A DNA stretch of 21,733 bases from Candidatus Magasanikbacteria bacterium RIFCSPHIGHO2_02_FULL_47_14 (GCA_001784275.1 MFQB01000031.1:1-21733); one strand, 5' to 3'; counted from the stretch's first letter, positions 14,139-20,402 are shown. Made by a program: numbers and translations. The notes: a model not told the origin generated them from the letters alone.

Positions 14139-14157
14139 TGAACTCAAGAGGAGTTCA
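14139..14157 (+). other. Hairpin after tRNA-Asn
   Basis: TGAACTC-AAGAG-GAGTTCA, a perfect 7-bp stem between the tRNA 3' end and the terminator; possible trailer structure. Confidence 0.5.
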
Positions 14158-14161
14158 GAAG

Positions 14162-14192
14162 GCAGCCCACGCAATGCGGGGGCTGCTTTTTT
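14162..14192 (+). terminator. Strong terminator after tRNA-Asn
   Basis: GCAGCCC-A-CGC-AAT-GCG-G-GGGCTGC followed by six T residues. A textbook intrinsic terminator. Confidence 0.9.
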
Positions 14193-14207
14193 GTCCACAT
14201 CTCCCCC

Positions 14208-14236
14208 TTGACAAAAAAGGAAAAATAAGGTAAGGT
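14208..14236 (+). promoter_or_regulatory. Promoter of the leader-peptide region
   Basis: TTGACA (14208-14213), 17-nt spacer, TAAGGT (14231-14236; weak -10). Start expected near 14243, just before the ATG of the small ORF at 14246. Confidence 0.5.
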
Positions 14237-14245
14237 GGGAGCGTT

Positions 14246-14302
14246 ATGAAAATGGCAAAAATTGCACAAGTGAACGCCTATTATTACGCAGTCCCCAGCT
14301 AG
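14246..14302 (+). CDS. Possible leader peptide with three consecutive Tyr codons
   Basis: An 18-codon ORF, MKMAKIAQVNAYYYAVPS, ends in TAG at 14300-14302. A purine-rich AAGGTGGGA precedes the ATG. The TAT-TAT-TAC run lies just before CAG(T)CCC, which pairs with GGGCTG right after the stop; that GGGCTG can instead pair with ACAGCCCT (14341-14348), the 5' arm of a terminator. The order peptide, control codons, strand 1, strand 2, strand 3, strand 4 is that of amino-acid-biosynthesis attenuators. The downstream gene is not recognisably a tyrosine gene, which is the main argument against. Too short to rule out chance. Confidence 0.4.
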   Translation: MKMAKIAQVNAYYYAVPS

Positions 14303-14365
14303 GGCTGTCGTTTTGGTGTCATAACTTTCTTTGACAAAAAACAGCCCTGGCAGGGGCTGTTTTGA
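14302..14365 (+). terminator. Terminator/anti-terminator pair (attenuator candidate)
   Basis: Terminator: ACAGCCC (14341-14347), loop TGGCAG, GGGCTGT (14354-14360), TTTTG, preceded by six A residues, so it could work in both directions. Alternative: AGGGCTGT (14302-14309) with ACAGCCCT (14341-14348), 8 bp, excludes the terminator. Confidence 0.6.
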
Positions 14366-14369
14366 TTTG

Positions 14370-14464
14370 CAAATTGAGCAAGAACGAAAGTCTCTGTGGA
14401 GGTCTTTCAGAAGTTTCATTTTGCTCAATTTGATTCCTTCTGTGAAAGATCTCCATAGAGGCCT
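14370..14464 (+). repeat. Two interleaved inverted repeats in leader of orphan gene
   Basis: IR1: CAAATTGAGCAA (14370-14381) with TTGCTCAATTTG (14421-14432), perfect 12 bp. IR2: the loop of IR1 (14390-14413) is complementary, at about 21 of 24 positions, to 14439-14464. The two helices interleave, so they form a pseudoknot-like or alternating structure. The region ends ~90 nt before the orphan gene. Confidence 0.65.
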
Positions 14465-14532
14465 TTGTTCAAGGCTCCTCTTTTGTCTCGCAAACAGGGA
14501 ACCCACGGACACCGTCGTGGCGACACGATACC

Positions 14533-14544
14533 AAAGGAGGGAGG
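14533..14544 (+). promoter_or_regulatory. Strong Shine-Dalgarno of orphan gene
   Basis: AAAGGAGGGAGG, purine-rich with two GGAGG cores. The spacing is ~11 nt to GTG 14556 and 3 nt to GTG 14544; either may be the true start. Confidence 0.6.
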
Positions 14545-14555
14545 TGGTATTAGAA

Positions 14556-15362
14556 GTGAAGAAAATCTTCAAGATAAGATACCCCGCACCGAAGAATATC
14601 CTCGAGAAATTCCCCGAAGCGAAGGTGGTTAGGGAATACAAGGCCAAGGTTAACCGCAGTTGGGGCCCTGGCAGGACCTGGTCAAATTGCGGTGATGATG
14701 AGTCTAATTGGCGCCTGCGGGGTTTCGAAGATTGTCCTGTCGATCCTGCTTGTTGGAACGAGCAGCGTCTGATAGGGGTGGAACCTTGCAATTATTTCGG
14801 GTGGAGTGATGGATCGGGGGTTGCCACAGAATCTGTCGTCATCATAAACATGGGAGGTGCGTATACGGCCAGAGAGGCTTTGAAAGTAATCAAGGCACTC
14901 GAATGTTTCCCCTCCCCGGACAATGCCCCCATGTGTGGGCTCCTTGAGACCCACCGAAACGAACAGTTCGTTCTCATCGACCCGGCTACCGTATGGAAGA
15001 AACTTCAGTGGAAGAGAGGGACTGACTGGGAGAGGGAGGTTTCCCCTGATTCTCCCCGGCTTTTGCCGGCGATTGATTATGACAGCAAAGGGCGGTTCTT
15101 TCGTATGTTTTCGGTGGAAGACGTACTGGAGTCGCGAATTTGCGTGATCGGAGCTCGAATACAGCTTCCGCTGTCCACATTGGCCGGCATAAGACCCACG
15201 GGGAATTGGAAGCCTTCGGAAGACGGAGCTAGAAATGCAGAGAAGGTTCGTATACTAGAGGACCTGGTAAGAAAGGAGGAAGAGAGAAGAAAGAGAGATA
15301 GAGACCAGGAACACTTGCGGCGTAGGCCGCGGCTTGATAGCTGGTGGGATCCGGATATTTAA
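14556..15362 (+). CDS. Orphan G+C-rich protein of unknown function
   Basis: About 268 residues from GTG 14556 (MKKIFKIRYPAPKNILEKF). I do not recognise a family. Seen: a Trp/Gly/Cys-rich part (RSWGPGRTWSNCGDD, CPVDPACW, GVEPCNYFGWSDGSG), a helix beginning YTAREALKVIKALECFP, a strand-rich part (FVLIDPATVWKKLQW, CVIGARIQLPL) and a highly charged Glu/Arg C-terminal helix (~230-260). No TM segment or signal peptide, so cytoplasmic. The open frame continues upstream to 14331, but that part overlaps inverted repeats and a terminator and is probably not coding. Composition is more G+C-rich than flanking core genes, and it has its own Shine-Dalgarno and terminator, so transferred DNA is likely. Confidence 0.6.
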   Translation: MKKIFKIRYPAPKNILEKFPEAKVVREYKAKVNRSWGPGRTWSNCGDDESNWRLRGFEDCPVDPACWNEQRLIGVEPCNYFGWSDGSGVATESVVIINMGGAYTAREALKVIKALECFPSPDNAPMCGLLETHRNEQFVLIDPATVWKKLQWKRGTDWEREVSPDSPRLLPAIDYDSKGRFFRMFSVEDVLESRICVIGARIQLPLSTLAGIRPTGNWKPSEDGARNAEKVRILEDLVRKEEERRKRDRDQEHLRRRPRLDSWWDPDI

Positions 15363-15396
15363 AAACGAAAATATTCCGCAGAACACCCCTTGATGC

Positions 15397-15431
15397 CCAC
15401 CAAATCCGACGGAGAGTCGGTAATCGGGTGG
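15397..15431 (+). other. Two-tier hairpin upstream of nested terminator
   Basis: Outer CCACC (15397-15401) with GGTGG (15427-15431), inner CCGAC-GGAGA-GTCGG (15406-15420). GGGTGGC (15426-15432) is also perfectly complementary to GCCACCC (15451-15457) in the next structure, so the two compete. Confidence 0.55.
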
Positions 15432-15442
15432 CTACACAATAA

Positions 15443-15514
15443 AAAACGACGCCACCCAATCTGTGAGCCGATAGAAATCGGAATACAGATTGGAGGAACG
15501 GGCGTCGTTTTTTT
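15443..15514 (+). terminator. Nested three-tier terminator
   Basis: Outer stem AAACGACGCC (15444-15453) with GGCGTCGTTT (15501-15510); middle CCAATCTGT (15456-15464) with ACAGATTGG (15485-15493); inner CCGAT-AGAA-ATCGG (15468-15481); then a T run. Unusually long (~70 nt) for a terminator. It ends the orphan gene's transcript and may be an RNA element in its own right. Confidence 0.8.
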
Positions 15515-15544
15515 GTGTAAGACGCTTTATTTTTAGTTCAAGGA

Positions 15545-15553
15545 TGATATACT
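15545..15553 (+). promoter_or_regulatory. Extended -10 promoter of the DMT remnant
   Basis: TG-A-TATACT (hexamer 15548-15553), 22 nt before ATG 15576. It lies downstream of the nested terminator. Confidence 0.5.
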
Positions 15554-15575
15554 GCGCAGGCAATTCCGATACCAT

Positions 15576-15848
15576 ATGCAACAACACACAGAGTCAAAAG
15601 GAAGTCTCATGATACTCGTCCAAGCTCTCTTGTGGGGTTTGTTTCCTGTTGTCACAATAGTTTTATTTGATTCACTTCCGCCACTTTTTACGTTAGCCGG
15701 AGGTACGTTTTTTAGTGGTATCTTTTTTGCGTTGATTATTTCAGTAAAAAAAAGGTGGAGAGAGTTGAAAAATACCAAGGCATGGCCAGATCTTTTTTTA
15801 ACGGCTGTATTGTTGGGCATAGCGGACATACAAAGGTCTCTGGGGTAA
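15576..15848 (+). pseudogene. Truncated EamA/DMT-family transporter
   Basis: 90 residues; the first three TM-like segments fit an EamA (drug/metabolite transporter) half-repeat: LMILVQALLWGLFPVVTIVL, LPPLFTLAGGTFFSGIFFAL, then the charged loop KKRWRELKNTK and WPDLFLTAVLLGI. EamA proteins normally have ten TM helices and ~290 residues; here the match stops abruptly after LLGI and the frame ends within nine unrelated codons (ADIQRSLG). The promoter and first part are intact, the rest is missing from this window. The break lies right before the TTGACA promoter of the next, foreign-looking gene, so insertion or deletion at that point cut it. An ATG at 15609 with AAGGAAG upstream is an alternative start. 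Confidence 0.7.
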
Positions 15849-15852
15849 GGAT

Positions 15853-15881
15853 TTGACAGTTTTTTCAGAGTCCGCTACTAT
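15853..15881 (+). promoter_or_regulatory. Strong promoter of the 16035 gene
   Basis: TTGACA (15853-15858), 17-nt spacer, TACTAT (15876-15881). Start expected near 15888, giving a leader of about 147 nt. Confidence 0.7.
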
Positions 15882-15919
15882 CAAAGTAGTATGATATTTA
15901 TGGTTCGACAATGCGTATC

Positions 15920-15951
15920 ATCAAGCTCTTCTGGCATTGAGGCCGGTTGAG
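15920..15951 (+). other. Leader hairpin of the 16035 gene
   Basis: AAGCTC-TT-CTGGC-loop-GCCGG-TT-GAGCTT, a symmetrical stem with a TT/TT internal loop. A second small hairpin, TTGTTC-loop-GAACAA (about 16006-16024), sits directly before the Shine-Dalgarno and could affect its access. Confidence 0.55.
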
Positions 15952-16022
15952 CTTTGTATTTTTCTTCAAAGAATATAATGTGCAGCTGGCCTATGGGTCA
16001 GTTTTTTGTTCGTACTGTGAAC

Positions 16023-16029
16023 AAGGAGG
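16023..16029 (+). promoter_or_regulatory. Perfect Shine-Dalgarno of the 16035 gene
   Basis: AAGGAGG followed by TGGTG and ATG 16035 (5-nt spacing). This selects ATG 16035 over in-frame upstream codons at 15954, 15978 and 15993. Confidence 0.85.
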
Positions 16030-16034
16030 TGGTG

Positions 16035-16397
16035 ATGTTCTGGCTCACGAACGCTCAGAAGATCCACGAACAGGTGGTTCAGCCCCACAAGGAGGTGGTC
16101 TGGCAGATTCACGGGTGGAACGGCCAGGTGGTGTTCTATGGGGATGAGGATGCACTCTTCATCTTCAACCCGTTCGAGATGAAGATGCACGCATTTTTCA
16201 AGAACACCTATCTCTTGCACACGATCAAGAAGGTCGAAAACGACGGGAAGGGGGGCGGTAAGTTTTTCGTGAGGATGTCAGGTCCCGGAGAGGTTCGCTT
16301 CATCATCGAACTCGGTGAGGAGTGGGGAGCGCTGCTCAAACTCGCCCGCGGGTGTCTGAGAAGCACGCGCTGGCTCAAGAAGTACGACAGAAACTGA
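16035..16397 (+). CDS. Small G+C-rich orphan protein
   Basis: 120 residues starting MFWLTNAQKIHEQVV. Unrecognised. It is rich in aromatic residues (WQIHGWNGQVVFYGDED, LFIFNPFEMKMHAFFKN, YLLHTIKKVEND) with a Gly-rich turn (GKGGGKFFV) and a basic C-terminal helix (GCLRSTRWLKKYDRN); probably a compact alpha+beta cytoplasmic protein. No signal peptide or TM helix. G+C-rich codon choice, its own consensus promoter, long leader, perfect Shine-Dalgarno and own terminator make it a stand-alone transcription unit, very unlike the leaderless core genes around it; acquisition by transfer is the simplest reading. Confidence 0.75.
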   Translation: MFWLTNAQKIHEQVVQPHKEVVWQIHGWNGQVVFYGDEDALFIFNPFEMKMHAFFKNTYLLHTIKKVENDGKGGGKFFVRMSGPGEVRFIIELGEEWGALLKLARGCLRSTRWLKKYDRN

Positions 16398-16471
16398 CAG
16401 ACACAGGCCGCTGCCTAGCATGCCGGAGCTAGTAAAAAACCGGCGCAATACAATGCGCGTATTGAGTAAGC

Positions 16472-16500
16472 AAAAAAGAGGTTGACCTCTTTTTTGTTTT
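16472..16500 (+). terminator. Terminator after the 16035 gene
   Basis: AAAAAAGAGG-TTGA-CCTCTTTTTT with T-rich tail; works on both strands in principle. The 75 nt before it contain only further short hairpins (GCGC repeats near 16443-16459). Confidence 0.85.
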
Positions 16501-16538
16501 GTAGTCGTACAAACCGGTTATGGCTATATGGATGAGTG

Positions 16539-16547
16539 TGATAGAAT
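16539..16547 (+). promoter_or_regulatory. Extended -10 promoter of the CNNM/CBS gene
   Basis: TG-A-TAGAAT (hexamer 16542-16547), ending 10 nt before ATG 16558. It lies inside the longer frame opening at 16528, which argues for the later start. Confidence 0.55.
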
Positions 16548-16557
16548 AATTTTACAT

Positions 16558-17583
16558 ATGTTTATCGAGATAGCTCTGATAGCAGTCTTTATTCTCCTGA
16601 ACGGCTACTTTTCTTTATCAGAAATAGCTTTGTTGAGCGTGAAAAAAAGCAAAATAAAGCACCTGTCAAAACTGGGGGACAAGAAGGCTCAGAAGGTGCT
16701 CTTGCTCACACGACAGTCGTCAGAGATGTTGTCTACTATTCAGATAGGCATTACACTCGTCGGAATTTTTGCGGGTGCATACGGAAGTGCAACTATTGCA
16801 GAAGATCTGGAGCAAGTCTTGGCAGGGGTCTCATTTATATCCAGCTACAGTGAGCCGGTCAGTGTTGCACTTGTCGTGATTGTTATTACATTTTTTTCTT
16901 TGGTTATCGGCGAGTTGGTTCCCAAACATATCGCCCTTTCTCATCCGGAGAAGTTTTCTTTGGCAGTTGCCGGGCCTGTCCGCTGGATGATGCAGGTCGT
17001 GGCGCCTTTTGCAAAGACTCTCAGTGCTTGTACCAGGGTCGTGCTCGGGGTACTTCACATACAACCGGCGGCTGAACAGGTGATCACTGAAGAAGAGATA
17101 AAGTTGCTGATTGCCGAAGGGGCGGAAAGTGGCGTCTTTGAAATATCAGAACAAAAGATGGTGGAGAGTATTTTTCACCTGGGGAATCGTCCGATTAAAG
17201 ATTTTATGACCTCACGCAAAGAGGTTGTATGGCTGGATGTGCATGATTCGCTCTCAGAGATTCGTGACAAGATAGTCAATAATGACCGTTCAGTATTCCC
17301 TGTATGCGATGGACAGTTGGATAATGCTATTGGAGCGGTGGAAACCAAAGATATTCTCATTCACTTATTTGATAAAGGAGCTGAGTACATTGACCTTGAG
17401 TTACTGATTCAGCCTGTTATACGGATTGATGCTGAAGTGCCGTCACTTGTTGCAATCGAAAGACTTAAACGTTCTTCCATCAGTATTGTCTTAATAACCG
17501 AAAAGGAGTCAAAAAAGATAATGGGGATTATCAGCTTTCACGACATTCTTGAGGCAATTGTTGGGGAGTTTAAAAGCGTCTGA
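16558..17583 (+). CDS. CNNM (DUF21)-CBS domain membrane protein
   Basis: 341 residues from ATG 16558 (MFIEIALIAVFILLNGYFSLSEIALLSV). The N-terminal DUF21/CNNM transmembrane domain (~1-165) includes the LNGYFSLSEIAL motif, IQIGITLVGIFAGAYGS and VIGELVPKHIAL; then TEEEIKLLIAEGAESGVFE, EQKMVESIFHLGNRPIKDFMTSR and a CBS pair (~190-340). The family is linked to Mg2+/Co2+ efflux and includes CorC/YfjD- and haemolysin-C-like proteins. The usual C-terminal CorC_HlyC domain is absent and the protein stops right after the second CBS, so it is a short form. A start at 16528 adds ten residues overlapping the promoter. Confidence 0.9.
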   Translation: MFIEIALIAVFILLNGYFSLSEIALLSVKKSKIKHLSKLGDKKAQKVLLLTRQSSEMLSTIQIGITLVGIFAGAYGSATIAEDLEQVLAGVSFISSYSEPVSVALVVIVITFFSLVIGELVPKHIALSHPEKFSLAVAGPVRWMMQVVAPFAKTLSACTRVVLGVLHIQPAAEQVITEEEIKLLIAEGAESGVFEISEQKMVESIFHLGNRPIKDFMTSRKEVVWLDVHDSLSEIRDKIVNNDRSVFPVCDGQLDNAIGAVETKDILIHLFDKGAEYIDLELLIQPVIRIDAEVPSLVAIERLKRSSISIVLITEKESKKIMGIISFHDILEAIVGEFKSV

Positions 17584-17589
17584 GGAAAT

Positions 17590-17618
17590 TTGCCTAAATT
17601 AAGCGAAAATGCTAGACT
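17590..17618 (+). promoter_or_regulatory. Promoter of the DEAD-box gene
   Basis: TTGCCT (17590-17595), 17-nt spacer, TAGACT (17613-17618). Start expected about 17626, leader ~9 nt; a small CTGC-TTAA-GGCAG hairpin precedes the ATG. Confidence 0.5.
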
Positions 17619-17634
17619 ACCTGCTTAAGGCAGT

Positions 17635-18891
17635 ATGACTCATTCCCAGGAACCGTCAAACACTCCACAATTTAGCGAACTTGGCATCGGACAAAATTTT
17701 CTTGATGTTCTTGAGGCCAATCATTTTACCACACCCACACCTATTCAACACCAGGTAATTCCTGCAGCTTTGCAAGGAAAAGATGTTGTTGGCATTGCCC
17801 AAACCGGAACAGGAAAAACTCTTGCTTTTGGCATCCCAATGATTCAACGGCTGGCATTGAACAAGGGCCAGGGTTTGGTTCTTCTCCCAACCCGTGAGCT
17901 GGCGTTGCAGGTCGATCATGTCTTTCAACAGGTAGGCAAATCTCTTGGGCTGAGGACAGCGGTCATTATGGGTGGTGCATCTGCGCATCAACAAATGCAG
18001 TCTATGGGCAAAAGACCCCATGTTATTATTGCTACCCCTGGTCGGCTGGTCGACTTTTTGGAGCAGAAGAAGATGTCACTTAACCAGATTCGAGTTGTTG
18101 TATTGGACGAAGCGGATCGGATGCTGGATATAGGGTTTATGCCCCAGATACGGAAGATCATGGACACTGTTCCACGTGAACGTCAGACGATGTTGTTTTC
18201 AGCGACCATGCCACCGGCGATCGCACAGATCGCGGCAAAATATATGTCATTACCGTTGCGCATAGAAGTTGCGCCTGCAGGAACATCCGCTGCCAACGTG
18301 GAACAGGAGATGTTTATTGTTGATAAGTCTGCAAAAATTCGGTTATTGGAAAAGTTGTTAAAGGAGTCTCCGGGGAGCATTTTGGTGTTTTCTCGAACAA
18401 AGTATGGAGCCAAAAGAATTGCAGCAGCGGTAAATAGAATGGGTCATACGGCAGCGGAGTTACATTCAAATCGGTCACTTTCTCAACGAAAAGCAGCACT
18501 CGACGGTTTTAAATCCGGAAAATATCGTGTGCTCGTTGCAACGGATATTGCTGCGCGAGGGATTGATGTGACAGGTATTTCTTTGGTGATCAACTATGAT
18601 CTCCCGGATAACTCGGAGGACTACGTGCACCGCATTGGACGAACAGGACGAGCTGGCCGTTTGGGAAAGGCGATATCATTTGCCACCCCTGATGAGCGGG
18701 CGAATATTCGTGAGATAGAGAGGTTAATCAGAAAAACTTTGCCAATTATGGGTTTGCCAGAACTGCCTCCTGCACCAGCGGGCCCGCAACCTGCCTTGGA
18801 AAGGAGCCCGGCCGGGCGGGGAAGTTTTCAGGGTCGTCGTGGCCACCGCAGCCCTGGACGTCACGGAGGGCCACCTAGGAGACGTCATTAA
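17635..18891 (+). CDS. DEAD-box RNA helicase (RhlE/CsdA-like)
   Basis: 418 residues. Q motif (F-x-x-LG..TPIQ, ~12-40), motif I AQTGTGKT (~55-62), Ia PTRELA, Ib TPGR, II DEAD (~158), III SAT (~189), then IV-VI in the second RecA lobe with ATDIAARGIDV and HRIGRTGRAG (~332). ATP-dependent RNA unwinding, probably in rRNA maturation, mRNA turnover or cold adaptation. The C-terminal tail (~385-418) is Pro/Gly/Arg-rich (RRGHRSPGRHGGPPRRRH), likely an RNA-binding tail. Assignment to RhlE rather than CsdA is by general likeness only. Starts on ATG 17635 with a weak AAGG before it. Confidence 0.94.
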   Translation: MTHSQEPSNTPQFSELGIGQNFLDVLEANHFTTPTPIQHQVIPAALQGKDVVGIAQTGTGKTLAFGIPMIQRLALNKGQGLVLLPTRELALQVDHVFQQVGKSLGLRTAVIMGGASAHQQMQSMGKRPHVIIATPGRLVDFLEQKKMSLNQIRVVVLDEADRMLDIGFMPQIRKIMDTVPRERQTMLFSATMPPAIAQIAAKYMSLPLRIEVAPAGTSAANVEQEMFIVDKSAKIRLLEKLLKESPGSILVFSRTKYGAKRIAAAVNRMGHTAAELHSNRSLSQRKAALDGFKSGKYRVLVATDIAARGIDVTGISLVINYDLPDNSEDYVHRIGRTGRAGRLGKAISFATPDERANIREIERLIRKTLPIMGLPELPPAPAGPQPALERSPAGRGSFQGRRGHRSPGRHGGPPRRRH

Positions 18892-18909
18892 TAACAGTAA
18901 TTTTTAACT

Positions 18910-18915
18910 TATACT
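18910..18915 (+). promoter_or_regulatory. -10 box of the DoxX-family gene
   Basis: TATACT ends 3 nt before ATG 18919, closer than usual; the transcript would begin at or just after the ATG, so either it is strictly leaderless or a later start is used. Confidence 0.45.
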
Positions 18916-18918
18916 CAT

Positions 18919-19302
18919 ATGGACTTTCTTTTTCTTCTTGGAAGAGTTATCTATGGCGGGTTTTTTATTATGAACGGGCTGAGTCATGTGATGAAGTCAG
19001 ACTCAATGGTGGGGTATGCCCAGTCTAAAGGTGTAAAGTCTCCTAAGATGATGATTGTGTTCAGCGGGCTTCTGATTTTGCTGGGCGGGCTTGGTATTTT
19101 ACTCGGAGTCTATATCCAAATTTCTGTACTTTTTATTGGTCTGTTCCTGGTGATTGTGTCATTTAAAATGCACAATTTTTGGAAGGCAACTGATCCGCAG
19201 GCCAAGATGATGGACATGATTCAATTTAACAAAAATATGGCGTTGTTTGGCGCAGGCCTTATGTTTCTGCAGATTCCTCAGCCTTGGATTTACTCCGTGT
19301 AA
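18919..19302 (+). CDS. DoxX-family membrane protein
   Basis: 127 residues with four predicted TM helices: FLLGRVIYGGFFIMNGLSHV, MIVFSGLLILLGGLGILLGV, ISVLFIGLFLVIVSFKMHNF and a last one near MALFGAGLMFL. The early R-x-x-x-G-x-x-F-x-x-x-G-x-x-H pattern and a FKMHNFW loop are typical of DoxX/YphA-type integral membrane proteins, whose role (redox or quinone-linked) is poorly defined. Its last 44 nt overlap the end of the convergent gene at 19259. No terminator separates them. Confidence 0.85.
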   Translation: MDFLFLLGRVIYGGFFIMNGLSHVMKSDSMVGYAQSKGVKSPKMMIVFSGLLILLGGLGILLGVYIQISVLFIGLFLVIVSFKMHNFWKATDPQAKMMDMIQFNKNMALFGAGLMFLQIPQPWIYSV

Positions 19303-20377
19303 CTGTTCCATGTGTTGCGTCTAGCAGAATGTAGTCACCATTCTTGAGAGCACTCGTTGCACAACCTGTTGCCACTACACACGGTTTGCGTAGTTCTCGA
19401 CTCACGATAGCTGCATGTGATAACAAGCCGCCGCAGTCTGTGATAATTCCAGCCGCTTGCTTCATGAGTGGTAGGTGAGCTGGAGTTGTCATCTGACACA
19501 CCATAATTTCATTTGAGTTTATTGTGGCGGTGTTTGAATCAACGATACGTACATACCCTTTTGTTTCTCCGACAGAGGCAATCACTCCGTGCAAGATGGA
19601 CTCACTTGGTGTGTGAGTTAGGGGAAAGAGAGCGGGGAGATCTAAAAGATCGCCTAGTATTCTATTGTAGTCGATAAACCACAAACCATAAGCCTCAGAA
19701 AAAACTGTTTCAAAGTATCCTTTAAGATACTCGCCATGAAATTCTGTTTGTAAACTTTGTGTCAACTTTGCGCGCAACTCCGAGTTTTCAACTCGGAGCC
19801 AGGAGATAACTTCTTCTAGGTGTGTGCGGACTTCTGGGTTCTCGTCGTCAACTCTGAGGGTTGTGAAGTCAAATGAAAAAAGATGTGGTGGTTGATCCTC
19901 GTAAAAACCCTGAGTCAACTGATGGTGTCCCCCGGCAATTACTTCCCCGAAAATTCCCTTGTCGTTGACAACAAAAATTGTAGACCATTGCGTTATATCA
20001 CTGTGTGGAACAAAATCAGCCCAGTAGTCTTTGGGGTCAATGTGTTGCTCTTGATACCATGTGAGAACATCACGTACTGTTTTTCCTCGCATTCTTAGTT
20101 TAGGCAGTTTGGGATTTTTTGGGACCAGGCGAAGAGCGCAGAGTTTCGTTCCATTTTCAGCTAGAAATTGTGTAAATTCCGGCGATGCTGATGCAATATC
20201 TTCAGCGTCAAAGCGAGTTTGTTTATCAAAGGGAATACCGATAAAATCATGGAGTATGGCAAGCCGCTCGCGTTTATCATTGTCTTCTTTGCGGAACTTT
20301 TCAATATCCGCATACCCCGTGGCTTCAAACCAGGCACTCAAGTCAACCTGGTTTTTATATAATTGAGTAATATCCAT
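19259..20377 (-). CDS. PEP-utilising enzyme mobile-domain protein
   Basis: 372 residues from ATG 20377 (MDITQLYKNQVDLSAWFEA); a GTG at 20398 is a weaker alternative. The C-terminal ~85 residues are a phosphohistidine swivelling domain as in PEP synthase and pyruvate phosphate dikinase: GIITDCGGLLSHAAIVSREL with the conserved T-x-x-G-G-x-x-S-H-A pattern including the phospho-accepting His, then KPCVVATG and GDYILLDATHGTV. The first ~280 residues are unlike a PEP synthase ATP-grasp domain by eye and are not assigned (helical, with KLRMRGKTVRDVL, IFGEVIAGGHHQLTQGF). It may be an orphan phosphotransfer protein, known in type in CPR and archaea. It lies divergent from dnaE. Confidence 0.75.
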   Translation of the reverse strand: MDITQLYKNQVDLSAWFEATGYADIEKFRKEDNDKRERLAILHDFIGIPFDKQTRFDAEDIASASPEFTQFLAENGTKLCALRLVPKNPKLPKLRMRGKTVRDVLTWYQEQHIDPKDYWADFVPHSDITQWSTIFVVNDKGIFGEVIAGGHHQLTQGFYEDQPPHLFSFDFTTLRVDDENPEVRTHLEEVISWLRVENSELRAKLTQSLQTEFHGEYLKGYFETVFSEAYGLWFIDYNRILGDLLDLPALFPLTHTPSESILHGVIASVGETKGYVRIVDSNTATINSNEIMVCQMTTPAHLPLMKQAAGIITDCGGLLSHAAIVSRELRKPCVVATGCATSALKNGDYILLDATHGTVTRSKSKAEESAET

Positions 20378-20402
20378 ATAATAAAAAGAGCATAACACGC
20401 CG

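Noticed and set aside
13876..14211. 111-codon open frame across the intron, as a homing endonuclease
   Set aside because: No LAGLIDADG, HNH, His-Cys or GIY-YIG motif; it crosses conserved intron helices, the tRNA 3' exon and the terminator.
14246..14302. tmRNA tag-reading frame
   Set aside because: The short frame with ...YYYAVPS resembles a tag at first sight, but there is no tRNA-like acceptor/T-arm pair or 5' consensus around it.
14331..14555. N-terminal 75 codons of the orphan gene's longest frame
   Set aside because: They overlap the terminator and inverted repeats; the Shine-Dalgarno lies at 14533-14544.
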